Positions 15,961 through 24,900 of a stretch of DNA of 64,000 bases are shown in pieces. Every line of letters starts with the position of its first letter. Position 1 is the stretch's first letter. The translations under genes were made by a program, and so were the position numbers. Below the pieces are notes generated by a model. The model ran no database searches. It was not told the DNA's origin and worked only from the letters and a program-made list of their open reading frames with translations. This DNA is from Amycolatopsis nalaikhensis (lineage in GTDB: Bacteria; Actinomycetota; Actinomycetes; Mycobacteriales; Pseudonocardiaceae): positions 3,851,501 to 3,915,500 of the forward strand of contig NZ_CP127173.1 of the NCBI RefSeq assembly GCF_030264295.1, read 5' to 3'.

Positions 15961-17427
15961 ATGCTCGTGGAAAGTCGCCGGATCCGCGATCGGTACCGGC
16001 TGCTCGAGCCGATCGGCGGCGGCGCGATGGGCACGGTCTGGCGCGCCCAGGACGAAATGCTCGACCGGACGGTCGCGATCAAAGAGCTCGTGCTGCCGCA
16101 CGACCACGATGAGCACCGCACGGAGGAAGCGAAAAACCGGGCGATGCGCGAAGCGCGGATCGCCGCCCGGCTGCAGCATTCCCACGCGATCACCGTGTTC
16201 GCCGTCCTCGAGGAGGAGGACCGGCCGTGGTTGATCATGGAGTACCTGCCGTCCAAGAGTTTCGCCGTCCTGGTGCGCGAGGAGCCGACGACGGTCGACG
16301 ACGCCATCCGCGTCGGCGCGCAGATCAGCTCGGCGCTGGCCGGCGCGCACCGCGCCGGGATCGTGCACCGCGACGTGAAGCCGGCCAACATCCTCGTCTC
16401 CGAGGACGGCACGGCGAAGATCACCGACTTCGGCATCTCCCGCGCGATCGGTGACGTCAAGCTGACCGCGACCGGCGAGATCGCCGGCACGCCCGCGTTC
16501 CTCGCCCCCGAAGTCGCCCGCGGCGAGGACGCGAGCTTCGCCGCCGACGTCTTCTCACTCGGCGCCACGCTGTACGCGGCGGTCGAGGGCCAGCCGCCGT
16601 ACGGCACGGCGGACAACCCGATCGCCTTGCTCTACAAGGCCTCCAGCGGCGAGATCGTGCCGCCGGAGAAGGCGGGCAGGCTGACGCCGCTGCTGCTGCG
16701 GATGCTCGCCACCGAACCGGCCGAGCGTCCGTCGATGGACGAGGTCGAGCGCGAGCTGCGGGCCATGCTGCCCGACGCCGAACCCGGCGCGTCGGTGCTC
16801 GCGCCGACGATCCCGGAGACCGAACCGCCGGCGGTGGTGCCGCCCGTACCCGCCACGGTCGCCGTGCCGGCGGGCGAGGTCACCGCGGTGTCGCCGGGGG
16901 CGCGCAAGGGCCTGATCGCCGTCGGCGCGGGCGCGGCGCTGCTGTGCGTCGCGGTGGTCGTCGCGATCCTGCTGGTCGTGCGCCAGAGACCCCCGCAGGA
17001 CACCGCCGCCCCGCCCGTCTCGTCGACGCCGCCCGCCTCGGCCTCCGTGACTCCCTCGGCGTCGCCGTCGCCCTCGCCGACCCCGCCGACCACCACCACC
17101 GCTCCGCCGACTTCGCCCACGGTCTCCACCGTGGCTTCGCAGAAGACCGCGGCCCAGGCGATCTACGACTACTACGCGCTGCTCCCGCACAACTCCGCCG
17201 AGGCGTGGAAGCTGCTCACGGATCGGTTCAAGGCGTCCCGCAACCAGACGTACCAGACGTACACGAGCTGGTGGAGCCGGTTCAGCTCGGTGAAGGTCAC
17301 CAGCGCCACCGAGTCGGGGCCGAACCGGGTCACCGCGCACGTCGTCTACAGCACCGGCCAGTCCGAGACCGACACCTTCACGATGGTCCAGGAGAACGGC
17401 GTCTGGAAGATCGACGGGCAGAGCTGA
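15961..17427 (+). CDS. Receptor-type Ser/Thr protein kinase with extracellular NTF2-like domain
   Basis: A 488-residue Hanks-type kinase. The catalytic domain spans about residues 10-270: glycine loop GGGAMGTVW, K41 in VAIK, D138 in HRDVKPAN, DFG at 156-158. A Pro-rich juxtamembrane segment, one transmembrane helix (about 312-340) and a Ser/Thr/Pro-rich extracellular linker follow. The C-terminal ~95 residues (SQKTAAQAIYDYYALLP to the end) form a small extracytoplasmic domain resembling NTF2-like/DUF4878 folds rather than PASTA repeats, so it probably senses something other than muropeptides. Targets are unknown. Confidence 0.88.
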   Translation: MLVESRRIRDRYRLLEPIGGGAMGTVWRAQDEMLDRTVAIKELVLPHDHDEHRTEEAKNRAMREARIAARLQHSHAITVFAVLEEEDRPWLIMEYLPSKSFAVLVREEPTTVDDAIRVGAQISSALAGAHRAGIVHRDVKPANILVSEDGTAKITDFGISRAIGDVKLTATGEIAGTPAFLAPEVARGEDASFAADVFSLGATLYAAVEGQPPYGTADNPIALLYKASSGEIVPPEKAGRLTPLLLRMLATEPAERPSMDEVERELRAMLPDAEPGASVLAPTIPETEPPAVVPPVPATVAVPAGEVTAVSPGARKGLIAVGAGAALLCVAVVVAILLVVRQRPPQDTAAPPVSSTPPASASVTPSASPSPSPTPPTTTTAPPTSPTVSTVASQKTAAQAIYDYYALLPHNSAEAWKLLTDRFKASRNQTYQTYTSWWSRFSSVKVTSATESGPNRVTAHVVYSTGQSETDTFTMVQENGVWKIDGQS

Positions 17428-17495
17428 ACCTTCGCGCGTCCGGCCGCGTGTGACGGGTGAGCCGTCCCGCCGTCGATCCCGCTGGAGGTTGAGCG

Positions 17496-18572
17496 ATGAG
17501 GCCTGCCGACCCGATGGTGTTCATCCTGCCCGCGGCCCCGCCAGGCACCGACAGCTACGACAAGCGGATGTGCCGGACGCTGCCCGCGGTCGGGCAGCCG
17601 GTGCTGGAGCTGCCGATCACGGGCAGCTGGCCGGAGCCCGACGCGGCGTCGAGACGGCGGCTCGCGCGGTCGCTCGCCGCCCTGCCGGACCGCACGGTGG
17701 TGCTACTCGACGGCGCGATCGCGTCGGGCGTACCGGAGATCGTCGTCCCGCACGCGCGCCGGCTGCGGCTGGCGGTGCTGGTGCACCAGGCGCTCGCCGA
17801 CGAGCCCGGCCTCACCCCGGCGCACGCGGCGGAGCTGGACGCGTGCGAGCGCGAGACGTTGCGGATGGCCGGCATGGTGGTGGCGACGAGCCCGTGGCTG
17901 GCGCGGCTGCTGATCGACCGGCACGACCTGGACCCGAGCCGGGTGTACGTCGCGAAGCCGGGCACGGACGCGGCCCCGCTGGCGGCGGGCGCGGACGGTG
18001 TGTCGCGGCTGTTGTGCGTCGGCGACGTGACCCGCCGAAACGGCCACGACGTGCTGGTCCAGGCCCTCGGCGAGGTCGACCACCTGGCGCTGTCGTGCGT
18101 CTGCGTGGGATCGCTGGAGGCGGACCGCGGGTACGTCGACGAGCTGGGCTGGTCGATCGAGCGCCTCGGCCTCGGCGGCCGCATCACCTTGGCGGGCGAC
18201 GCGGTGGACCTGGGCGAGGCCTACAACGCGGCGGACCTGCTGGTGCTCCCGTCCCGCGCGGCGACGTCGGGGATGTTCGTGGCCCAGGCGCTGGCGAGGG
18301 GGATCCCGGTGCTGGCGACGGAGGTGGGCGGGGTGTACGACCTGCTGGGCGTCGACGCGGACGGCGAGATGCCGGGCCTGCTCGTCGAGCCGGAGGACCC
18401 GTTCGCGCTGGCGGACGCGCTGCACCGCTGGTACGCGGACGCGGAGCTGAGGCGATCCCTGCGCACGGCGGCGTTGGGGCGGGGGAGCGCGCTGGAGGAG
18501 TGGGACGTCGCGGCGCGCCGGCTGACGCACGTGTTGTCGCGGCTGGCGTCCGAGCCGCGCATCGTCGCCTGA
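17496..18572 (+). CDS. GT4-family glycosyltransferase, paralogue of the 10691 gene
   Basis: A 358-residue GT-B glycosyltransferase clearly related along its whole length to the product of 10691-11758; both contain a TGSWPEPD/AGSWPRPD motif, a VPEIVVPHARRL/VPEVVVPQARRL motif and an ERETLR segment. The GT4 domain has LLCVGDVTRRNGHDVLVQAL and the donor-site SRAATSGMFVAQALARGIPV, where the first acidic residue of the E-x7-E motif (SRAET in the paralogue) is replaced, so donor binding may differ. Start ATG 17496 follows GGAGG. It is not embedded in a pterin cluster. Confidence 0.82.
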   Translation: MRPADPMVFILPAAPPGTDSYDKRMCRTLPAVGQPVLELPITGSWPEPDAASRRRLARSLAALPDRTVVLLDGAIASGVPEIVVPHARRLRLAVLVHQALADEPGLTPAHAAELDACERETLRMAGMVVATSPWLARLLIDRHDLDPSRVYVAKPGTDAAPLAAGADGVSRLLCVGDVTRRNGHDVLVQALGEVDHLALSCVCVGSLEADRGYVDELGWSIERLGLGGRITLAGDAVDLGEAYNAADLLVLPSRAATSGMFVAQALARGIPVLATEVGGVYDLLGVDADGEMPGLLVEPEDPFALADALHRWYADAELRRSLRTAALGRGSALEEWDVAARRLTHVLSRLASEPRIVA

Positions 18573-18610
18573 CGCTTGCCGCGCGGTGGAGGGTCCGAGA
18601 ACCTGACCCG

Positions 18611-19150
18611 ATGCCGTCCTCACCACCCGACCGCCACCTCGACTCCGAACGCGGGCTCCTCGAAGTCGCCGGGCGCGACCCGGACCTCCCGCTGCGCGAG
18701 CAGCTCCTCGGCTTCCGCGACCTGGTCTCGGCCGACATGGACTGGGCCGACACCCGCAAGCGCCGCTTCCGGCGGCGCGCGTCGGTGGTGCGGGTCAGCG
18801 CGCTCCTGCTCACCGCGGCGTCGACCGTCGTGCTCGGCATCCAGGAGATCCCGGCCCGCGCGTCGATCGCGTTGCCGATGGTCGCGCTGGTGACGGTGCT
18901 CGGCGGGCTCGAAACGTTCTTCAACTGGCGCTCGCGCTGGGTGCTGATGGAGGAGACCCGCTACAACCTCAACCGGATCCGCGACGAGATGGACTACTAC
19001 CTGGTCGGGACGCCGTCGGCCGAGCTGAGCCGCGAGCGGCTCCAGCAGTTCTTCGACCGCCACCAGGAGACGTGGGCCGACGCCAGCCGCCAGTGGGTCG
19101 AGTTCCGCAGGCTCGACCGGCCGCCGCAGTCGCCGGAGATCCGGGCCTGA
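18611..19150 (+). CDS. DUF4231 / SLATT-like two-helix membrane protein
   Basis: A 179-residue protein with a charged N-terminal region, two adjacent transmembrane helices (VSALLLTAASTVVLGI and ASIALPMVALVTVLGGL) and a helical, charged C-terminus. This is the SLATT/DUF4231 layout. SLATT proteins occur both as chromosomal proteins and as candidate pore-forming effectors in nucleotide-signalling conflict systems. No SMODS nucleotidyltransferase lies next to it, so an effector role is not supported here. Function unknown. Confidence 0.65.
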   Translation: MPSSPPDRHLDSERGLLEVAGRDPDLPLREQLLGFRDLVSADMDWADTRKRRFRRRASVVRVSALLLTAASTVVLGIQEIPARASIALPMVALVTVLGGLETFFNWRSRWVLMEETRYNLNRIRDEMDYYLVGTPSAELSRERLQQFFDRHQETWADASRQWVEFRRLDRPPQSPEIRA

Positions 19151-19187
19151 CCGATTCCTTTCGCCGTCGCCGCCGGTCGGCAAGGGT

Positions 19188-20090
19188 GTGAGCGTGGACT
19201 TCGAGCCGTACCGGCGTGAATTGCTGGCGCACTGCTACCGCATGCTCGGCACTCCGGACGAGGCCGAGGACGTCGTGCAGGAGACGTACCTGCGCGCGAT
19301 CCGCGGGTACGAGAACTTCGAGGGCCGCGCGTCGGTCCGCACGTGGCTGTACCGGATCGCGACGAACGCCTGCCTCACGGCGCTGGAACAGCGGTCCCGG
19401 CGCCCGCTGCCGTCCGGGCTGGGCGCGCCGTCAGCCGACCCGGACGCCCCGCCGACGCCCGCCGAGCCGGGCGACGCGTGGCCGCGGCCGATCCCCGACG
19501 CGTTGATCACGGCCGAGGACCCGGCGGAGATCGCGGTCGCGCGGGAGAGCGTCCGGCTCGCGTTGATCGCCGGGCTGCAGTTGCTCCCGCCACGCCAGCG
19601 GGCGGTGCTGATCCTGCGGGAGGTCCTGGCGTTCCCGGCACCGGAGGTCGCGGAGCTGCTCGGCACCACGGTGGCGGCGGTGAAGAGCACGCTCCAGCGA
19701 GCCCGGGTGACCCTCCGCGCCGCCCCGGACGTCGAGGAGCCGACCGAGCCGGAGCAACGCGAGCTGCTCGAGCGGTACATGAGCGCGTTCATGAACTCCG
19801 ACCTGGCGGCGTTGGAGCAGCTCTTGCGCGACGACGCGGTGATCGAGCCGGTGCCGTCCCGGACGTGGTTCGCCGGAAAGCGGACTTGTGTCGCATTCTT
19901 GCGACACGTAATGGGCGAGCCGGGCGAGTGGCACATGACCCCGACCCGCGCGAACGGCCAACCCGCGGCGGCGGCCTGGTACCGCGGCGAGCCGTTCGGT
20001 GTTGCGGTCCTGACGGTGGGACGCGGTGGCATCGCGCGCATCACGGTGTTCGGCTTCCCCGACCTGGTGGAACGGTTCGCCGGGTCGTGA
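19188..20090 (+). CDS. ECF sigma factor with C-terminal SnoaL-like domain (SigG/SigJ type)
   Basis: A 300-residue sigma factor. Region 2 covers residues 5-75 (HCYRMLGTPDEAEDVVQETY), region 4 about 125-180 (LQLLPPRQRAVLILREVLAF, LLGTTVAAVKSTLQRA), and the C-terminal ~120 residues form an NTF2/SnoaL-like domain (RELLERYMSAFMNSDLAALE). This fusion marks ECF groups without a classical anti-sigma factor, where the C-domain modulates activity. Start GTG 19188; GTG 19194 is also possible. No anti-sigma gene is adjacent. Confidence 0.85.
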   Translation: MSVDFEPYRRELLAHCYRMLGTPDEAEDVVQETYLRAIRGYENFEGRASVRTWLYRIATNACLTALEQRSRRPLPSGLGAPSADPDAPPTPAEPGDAWPRPIPDALITAEDPAEIAVARESVRLALIAGLQLLPPRQRAVLILREVLAFPAPEVAELLGTTVAAVKSTLQRARVTLRAAPDVEEPTEPEQRELLERYMSAFMNSDLAALEQLLRDDAVIEPVPSRTWFAGKRTCVAFLRHVMGEPGEWHMTPTRANGQPAAAAWYRGEPFGVAVLTVGRGGIARITVFGFPDLVERFAGS

Positions 20091-20092
20091 GC

Positions 20093-21778
20093 TCACCCGT
20101 CGCTGTCGTCGCCCAGCGCGAGCTTGCCGGTGCGGCGGTAGCGGGTGGCCGGGTTCCGCACGTTTTCTTCCGTTGTTTCCACGAGGCCTTCGGCGCGGAG
20201 GATGCGAAGCCACCGCGCCACGGTCTGGTCGGTGAGACCGGTCGCCGCGGCCAGTTCGGTCCTCGATCGTTCTCCTTGCCGCAGTGCGCCGAGGATTTCC
20301 CGCCGGCGGTCGGCTCGCCGCGCGGTGCCGCCGGGCGACGGCCGCAGCGCCGGCGCGAGGCGGTATCGTGCCCAGCGCCGGTTCCCGGTTTGCACCACCA
20401 GTTCACGAGCGATCAGGTCCTGCAACTCCTGCGTCGCCACGCGAGAGTCGACGCGGGTCTCCGTCCGGTAGGTCTGGTTGTCGAGGTGGCCGCCCTCCCG
20501 CAGGATCGCGAGGCCGACGCACTGGCTCTCGGAAAGACCGTGTTCGCCCAGCGAGGTCAGCCAATCGACCGTCTCTTTCCCGAGGAGCGTGTGGTTCGGG
20601 AAGGTGACGCTGAACGTGCTCACGCGATTCTTGAACTCCGGCAGGCTCATGCGGGCGGCGCGGAGCGCGTTGATCATCGTCCGGATTCCCGAACCGCGGT
20701 TCTCACAGACGGCGTGCGTCCCTCCCGGGAGCGGGACGTCTTCGAGGATGCGCAGGAGGGTGGCGTTCCTCGCCGAGGAAACGCCTTCTTCACCCAGCTG
20801 GTCTTCGGTCACCGGCCCGAACAGGCCGCCGGGGTTCCGGACGGTGAGCCGGTCGGGGTACATCTCCACTTGCACCTGCGTGCCCCTCGCGCCGGGCGAG
20901 AGGTCGCGGTGGACGAGCGCGTTCACGAGGGCTTCGCGCAACGCGGCTTCGGGGTACTGCCAGCTGTCGGCACGGCCGGCGCCGTGGACGACCGACCGCC
21001 GGGTCATGTTCTTCCGCAGGGCGAGCAGGGTGTCGCGGACGATCACCGGGATCGGCCCCTCGGCGACGACGTTGTCGACGAAGCGTTCGCCGGTCGCGGT
21101 GTCGGCGCCGTCAGCGGTCGGGTAGTGGACGAAGGTCAGCATCAGCTGCGGGAAGTGTTCCTGCGGATAGCTGCCGAGCGCGAGGAGGCCGCCCACGCTG
21201 GTGACCACGGCGCCGCCGTCGTCCGTGACCAGGACCTTGGCCCGGCGCAGGGCGGGGACGTCGTCGAGGTCGGCGAACGCGTAGGGCCGACGGGTGCGGA
21301 GCCTGGTCAGGAAGGCCGTCACCAATGTCGCGTCGAGGTCCGCCAAGCCAGTGCCGGGAACCGGGGCCTCGTCTTCACGGGGCTGTCCCCGGTTCGCCAG
21401 CAGGAGCTGCACCTCGTAGCTGGTGAGCTTGCGGTCTCCGTCGCCGACCCGGACGAAGCTCCCCTGGCTCATTCCCGCACCCCGGCTGAAGCAGGGCTTG
21501 AGGTGCGGCGGCAGCTCCGGGATTTCGGCGACCAGCACCTTCGTGTCTTCGAAGTCGTGAATGCCGATGTGGGGCCGCAACGGTGGTTCGATGTCGGCCG
21601 CGCACATCGCGGCCAGATCCGACGGCATCTTCGCCGGATCGGACAGACCGGTCGCGGGAGCCGAGCGCGGTAGCCCGCCTTCGGCTCGCTTGACCTCGAC
21701 GTCGGACAGGTCGCTGCCGAGCAGCCGGAGGTTTTCGACGATCTCGGCGAGCTCTTCGTCCTGCATCGTCTGCTCCAT
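20093..21778 (-). CDS. AlbA_2/Schlafen-type ATP-binding regulator with shortened N-domain
   Basis: A 561-residue protein related to 'ATP-dependent DNA helicase RecG-like/AlbA_2' regulators. The start has DVEVKRAEGGLPRS and the end of the first domain is recognisable (VLVAEIPELPPHLKPCFSRG). A GHKL-like ATP region follows (YPEAALREALVNALVHRDL, CENRGSGIRTMINALR), then two winged-helix segments (LSESQCVGLAILREGG and ERSRTELAAATGLTDQTVAR). The AFAN-type glycine-rich core normally found just after the first strand seems to be missing: residues jump from EGGLPRSA to SDPAKMPSDLAAMC in frame. The C-terminal wHTH is intact, so DNA binding may persist. A palindrome and direct repeats lie directly upstream. 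Confidence 0.75.
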   Translation of the reverse strand: MEQTMQDEELAEIVENLRLLGSDLSDVEVKRAEGGLPRSAPATGLSDPAKMPSDLAAMCAADIEPPLRPHIGIHDFEDTKVLVAEIPELPPHLKPCFSRGAGMSQGSFVRVGDGDRKLTSYEVQLLLANRGQPREDEAPVPGTGLADLDATLVTAFLTRLRTRRPYAFADLDDVPALRRAKVLVTDDGGAVVTSVGGLLALGSYPQEHFPQLMLTFVHYPTADGADTATGERFVDNVVAEGPIPVIVRDTLLALRKNMTRRSVVHGAGRADSWQYPEAALREALVNALVHRDLSPGARGTQVQVEMYPDRLTVRNPGGLFGPVTEDQLGEEGVSSARNATLLRILEDVPLPGGTHAVCENRGSGIRTMINALRAARMSLPEFKNRVSTFSVTFPNHTLLGKETVDWLTSLGEHGLSESQCVGLAILREGGHLDNQTYRTETRVDSRVATQELQDLIARELVVQTGNRRWARYRLAPALRPSPGGTARRADRRREILGALRQGERSRTELAAATGLTDQTVARWLRILRAEGLVETTEENVRNPATRYRRTGKLALGDDSDG

Positions 21779-21793
21779 CGCGGCGGCCGCATA

Positions 21794-21829
21794 CTAGTTG
21801 ACATGCTAGTTGACATGCTAATTAGCATG
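21794..21829. promoter_or_regulatory. Direct repeats and palindrome upstream of the AlbA_2 regulator
   Basis: CTAGTTGACATG occurs twice in tandem (21794-21805, 21806-21817) and overlaps a perfect 16-bp palindrome CATGCTAATTAGCATG (21814-21829). All lie within 55 nt of the minus-strand start at 21778. The AT-rich symmetrical layout suggests an autoregulatory operator overlapping the promoter. Confidence 0.6.
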
Positions 21830-21888
21830 CTACGCGGTGTAGCGAAAGAGGACTGATCGTAGTCGGCGTTCCAAGCTCGCCGCAGCTG

Positions 21889-21934
21889 GTCGTGAGTGTT
21901 TAGGGCGGTTCTAACCGCCCTAAACACTCACGAC
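21889..21934. terminator. 22-bp perfect hairpin after the mannosidase gene
   Basis: Arms 21889-21910 and 21913-21934 are perfectly complementary with a two-base loop (effectively a tetraloop). It lies three bases beyond the minus-strand stop of the GH92 gene and upstream of the next minus-strand gene, so it is a rho-independent-like terminator for the mannosidase. No U-tract follows, as is common in actinomycetes. Confidence 0.75.
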
Positions 21935-21937
21935 AGC

Positions 21938-24900
21938 TCAGGCCAGGGTGAGCGCGTAGATCTCGACCCGCGGGTCGTTCGGCAGGCTCACCGACTGCAG
22001 GGTCTTGCCGGAATCCAACGCGGCCGAGATCCCGAACAACCGGACCGGCGGCCCGTCGACTCCGCTGCCGGCCTTGATCCGGTGCGGCATCTCCAGCAGC
22101 ACCGGCGACCCGGACCCGGCCCAGTCCCCGAAGGAAACCGTGAGGTCCGCGCTCGTGCCGTCCGTGTAGTGCGCCGTCAGCGTCGTCGTCACCGGTCCGT
22201 TGTGCGACGCTCCGACCAGCTTCAACGCCGTGTGCTGCCCGGCCGGGAGCAGCAGCGACTGCCCGCGGGCCTCGACGAAGTTCGCCGCCGTCCCGGTGGC
22301 GTCCGGGGCCGCGTACGTGACGCCGTCCCAGGTCACCGGCCCGGCCGCGGGCAGCAGGTCCGCGTCGTAGCTCCAGCCGCCGCCGTCGAAGTTGCCCTCC
22401 GTCGACGCCGACACCGTCGCCGTGCCGTCGTGGTTGCGGTCGCGGCTCAGGTCGACCGCGCACGAAGTGCCCGGGACGCACGCCGACGGCGTCCGGACCT
22501 CGATCGTCGCCGAGCGCGTGACCGTGTTCGCGCCCACCCCCGACACCTTGGCCTGCACCGGGTACGTCCCGAGCGCCGTGCCCGCGGGCACGCTCACGGT
22601 GACCGGCACCGTCTTCTGCACCGGCAGCTGCCCCGACCAGATCACCTGCAGCGGAGCCACCGAAACCCGCCAGCCCGACGGCGCCGTCGCCGAAACCGTC
22701 ACCGGCTGCAGACCCGGGTTCTGCGCGACGACGTCGAGGTCGAGGTGCACCTGCTGCGCCGCACCCGCCGGGATCACCACGGACGTCTGCCGCAGCGACG
22801 CGTCGACGTGCCGCCGCAGGTCGCCGACGGACTTGTTCACCGACGGCGGCTCCGAACCGACGCCCCACGAAGATGGCTGAGCACCCAGCTTGTGCGAAAG
22901 CGTCCCGCCGTGCGCGATCGCGGCCCAGTCCAGCGACGTCTGCCGGACGTCGCGGCCGTTGAGCGACACGCTCTGGATGTACCGGTTCGCGTCCGAAGCA
23001 CCAGGCGCGTTCACGGTCAGCGTCCCGCCCTGGGTAGACCCGTACTGTCCGATCCGGACAGTCGCGGACGAGAACTGCGGGCTCGACAGCGCCAGGAAGT
23101 TCGCGCCGCTCATCGTCGGGTACAGCCCGAGCGAGGAGAAGACGTACCAGGCGGACATCGTGCCGAGGTCGTCGTTGCCGGTCATGCCGTCGGGGCCGGT
23201 GGTGAACAACGTCATCGCCGCGCGGACCACGGTCGCGGTCTTCGACGGCGCGCCGACCCAGTTGTACATGTAGGGCGCCAGCAGGTCGGGTTCGTTGTTC
23301 GGGTTGTACGTCGCCTTGCCGTAGTAGTCGTACGGGCTGGCGATCCAGTCCTTCCGCGCCGTGCCCGCCGGGTCCTTCAGCAGGTTGCCGTACGCGAAGA
23401 ACGAGTCGAGCCGCTTCTCCGTCGCGGGCTTGCCGCCCATCAGCGAGACGAGCCCGGCCGGGTCCTGCGGCACGAGCCACTGGTACTGGTAGGCGCCGCC
23501 TTCGTGGAACTGGTGGTCGGCGTCGACCGGGTTGTACGGCGTGAGGAACGTGCCCTCGGTCGTGCGCGGGCGGAACTGCTGGATCGAGGAGTCCCAGAGG
23601 TTCTTGTACCACTGGCCGCGGTCGGCGAACATCTTCGCGTCGGCCTGGTGGCCGAGCCCGCGGGCCATCAACGCCAGCGCCGCGTCGGCCGCCGAGTACT
23701 CCATGGTCGCCGACGCCGGGTGCTCGCAGTCGTTGTCGCCACCCTTGGCCGCGCAGTCCTTGCCGAGCTCCAGGCCGCTCGGGATGTAGCCGCGCTCGTT
23801 GTAGTAGTTGACGCCGGAGCGGCCGTTGTACGGCGAGTCGGCGGGCGGCGTGCTCGTCGCGTTCTTCTTGAGCAGCGCGTAAGCCTCTTCTTCGTGCCCG
23901 GCGAGCAGGCCCTTCGACCACGCCTCGACGAGGAACGGCGTCACCGGGTCGCCGGTCATGATGTTGGTTTCGCTCTCGGCCAGCGCCCAGCGCGGCAGCC
24001 ACCCGCCGTCACGGCCGATGGCGACGACCGACAGCGCGACGTCCCGCGCGACTTGCGGTTCGAGCATCTCCAGCAGCTGGTTCTGCGGCCGGTAGGTGTC
24101 CCACAGCGAGAAGTTCTGGTACGGCGTGTAGCCGCTCGCGGTGTGCACCTTGCCGTCGAAGCCCGTGTACGCGCCGTCGGTGTCGCCGGCCAGGTTCGGG
24201 TGCAGCTGCGCGTGGTAGAGCGCGGTGTAGAACGCCGTCTGCCGCTCGGTGGTGCCGCCCGCGATCTTGATCGCGCCGAGCCGGTCGGCCCACTGCTGGT
24301 GCAGCGCGGCGCGCGTCGCGTCGAAGTCGTAGTCCGACGTCTCCGCCGCGAGGTTCTTCCGCGCGCCGTCGAGACCCGTGTAGGACAGGCCGACCTTGAG
24401 CACGACGTCGTGGTCGGTGGTCGCGTCGAAGCTCGCCCAGGCGCCGTTGCTCCCGGTGCCGGCCGCGTCGCGGTTGCCCGGCGTGCGCGTCGAGCCGCGC
24501 CAGGTGCCGTATGAGCTGAACGGGCGGTCGAAGGTGGCGGTGAAGTAGACGGTGTGCTCGTCGTGCCCGGCGCAGAACCCGCCCGCCTTGACCCGCCCTT
24601 CGAGCGTCCGGTCGCCGACGACGTGGATCTCGGAGTCCTTGACGGACTGGTTGGCCTGGCCGGTGTTGAACAGGACGTTCGCCTGCCCGGTCGACGGGAA
24701 CGTGTAGCGCTGCCAGCCGGTGCGCGCGGTCGCCGTCAGCTCGGCGTTGATCCCGTACTTCTTCAGGCCGACGCGGTAGTAGCCGGGCTCGGCGTGCTCG
24801 TCGTCGTGGCTGTACTCGGACCTGTAGGCGTTCTTGTCAACGTTGTCCACGGCCCCGGTGGTCGGCATGATCGGCAGCTCGCCCATCACCCCGCAGCCGA

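Noticed and set aside
14296..16368. A long minus-strand frame running through the phosphatase and kinase genes
   Set aside because: Only the 3' part (14296-14991) has family motifs (creatininase); the rest is antisense to well-supported genes and has Arg/Pro-rich, motif-free sequence.
18611..19150. CBASS-like effector (SLATT) reading for the DUF4231 protein
   Set aside because: No nucleotidyltransferase, sensor or ancillary gene is adjacent; the neighbours are a glycosyltransferase and a sigma factor.
24834..24850. Second LacI-like site inside the mannosidase gene (TGTCAACGTTGTCC)
   Set aside because: It lies well within the coding region and is not a full palindrome; probably chance from codons.
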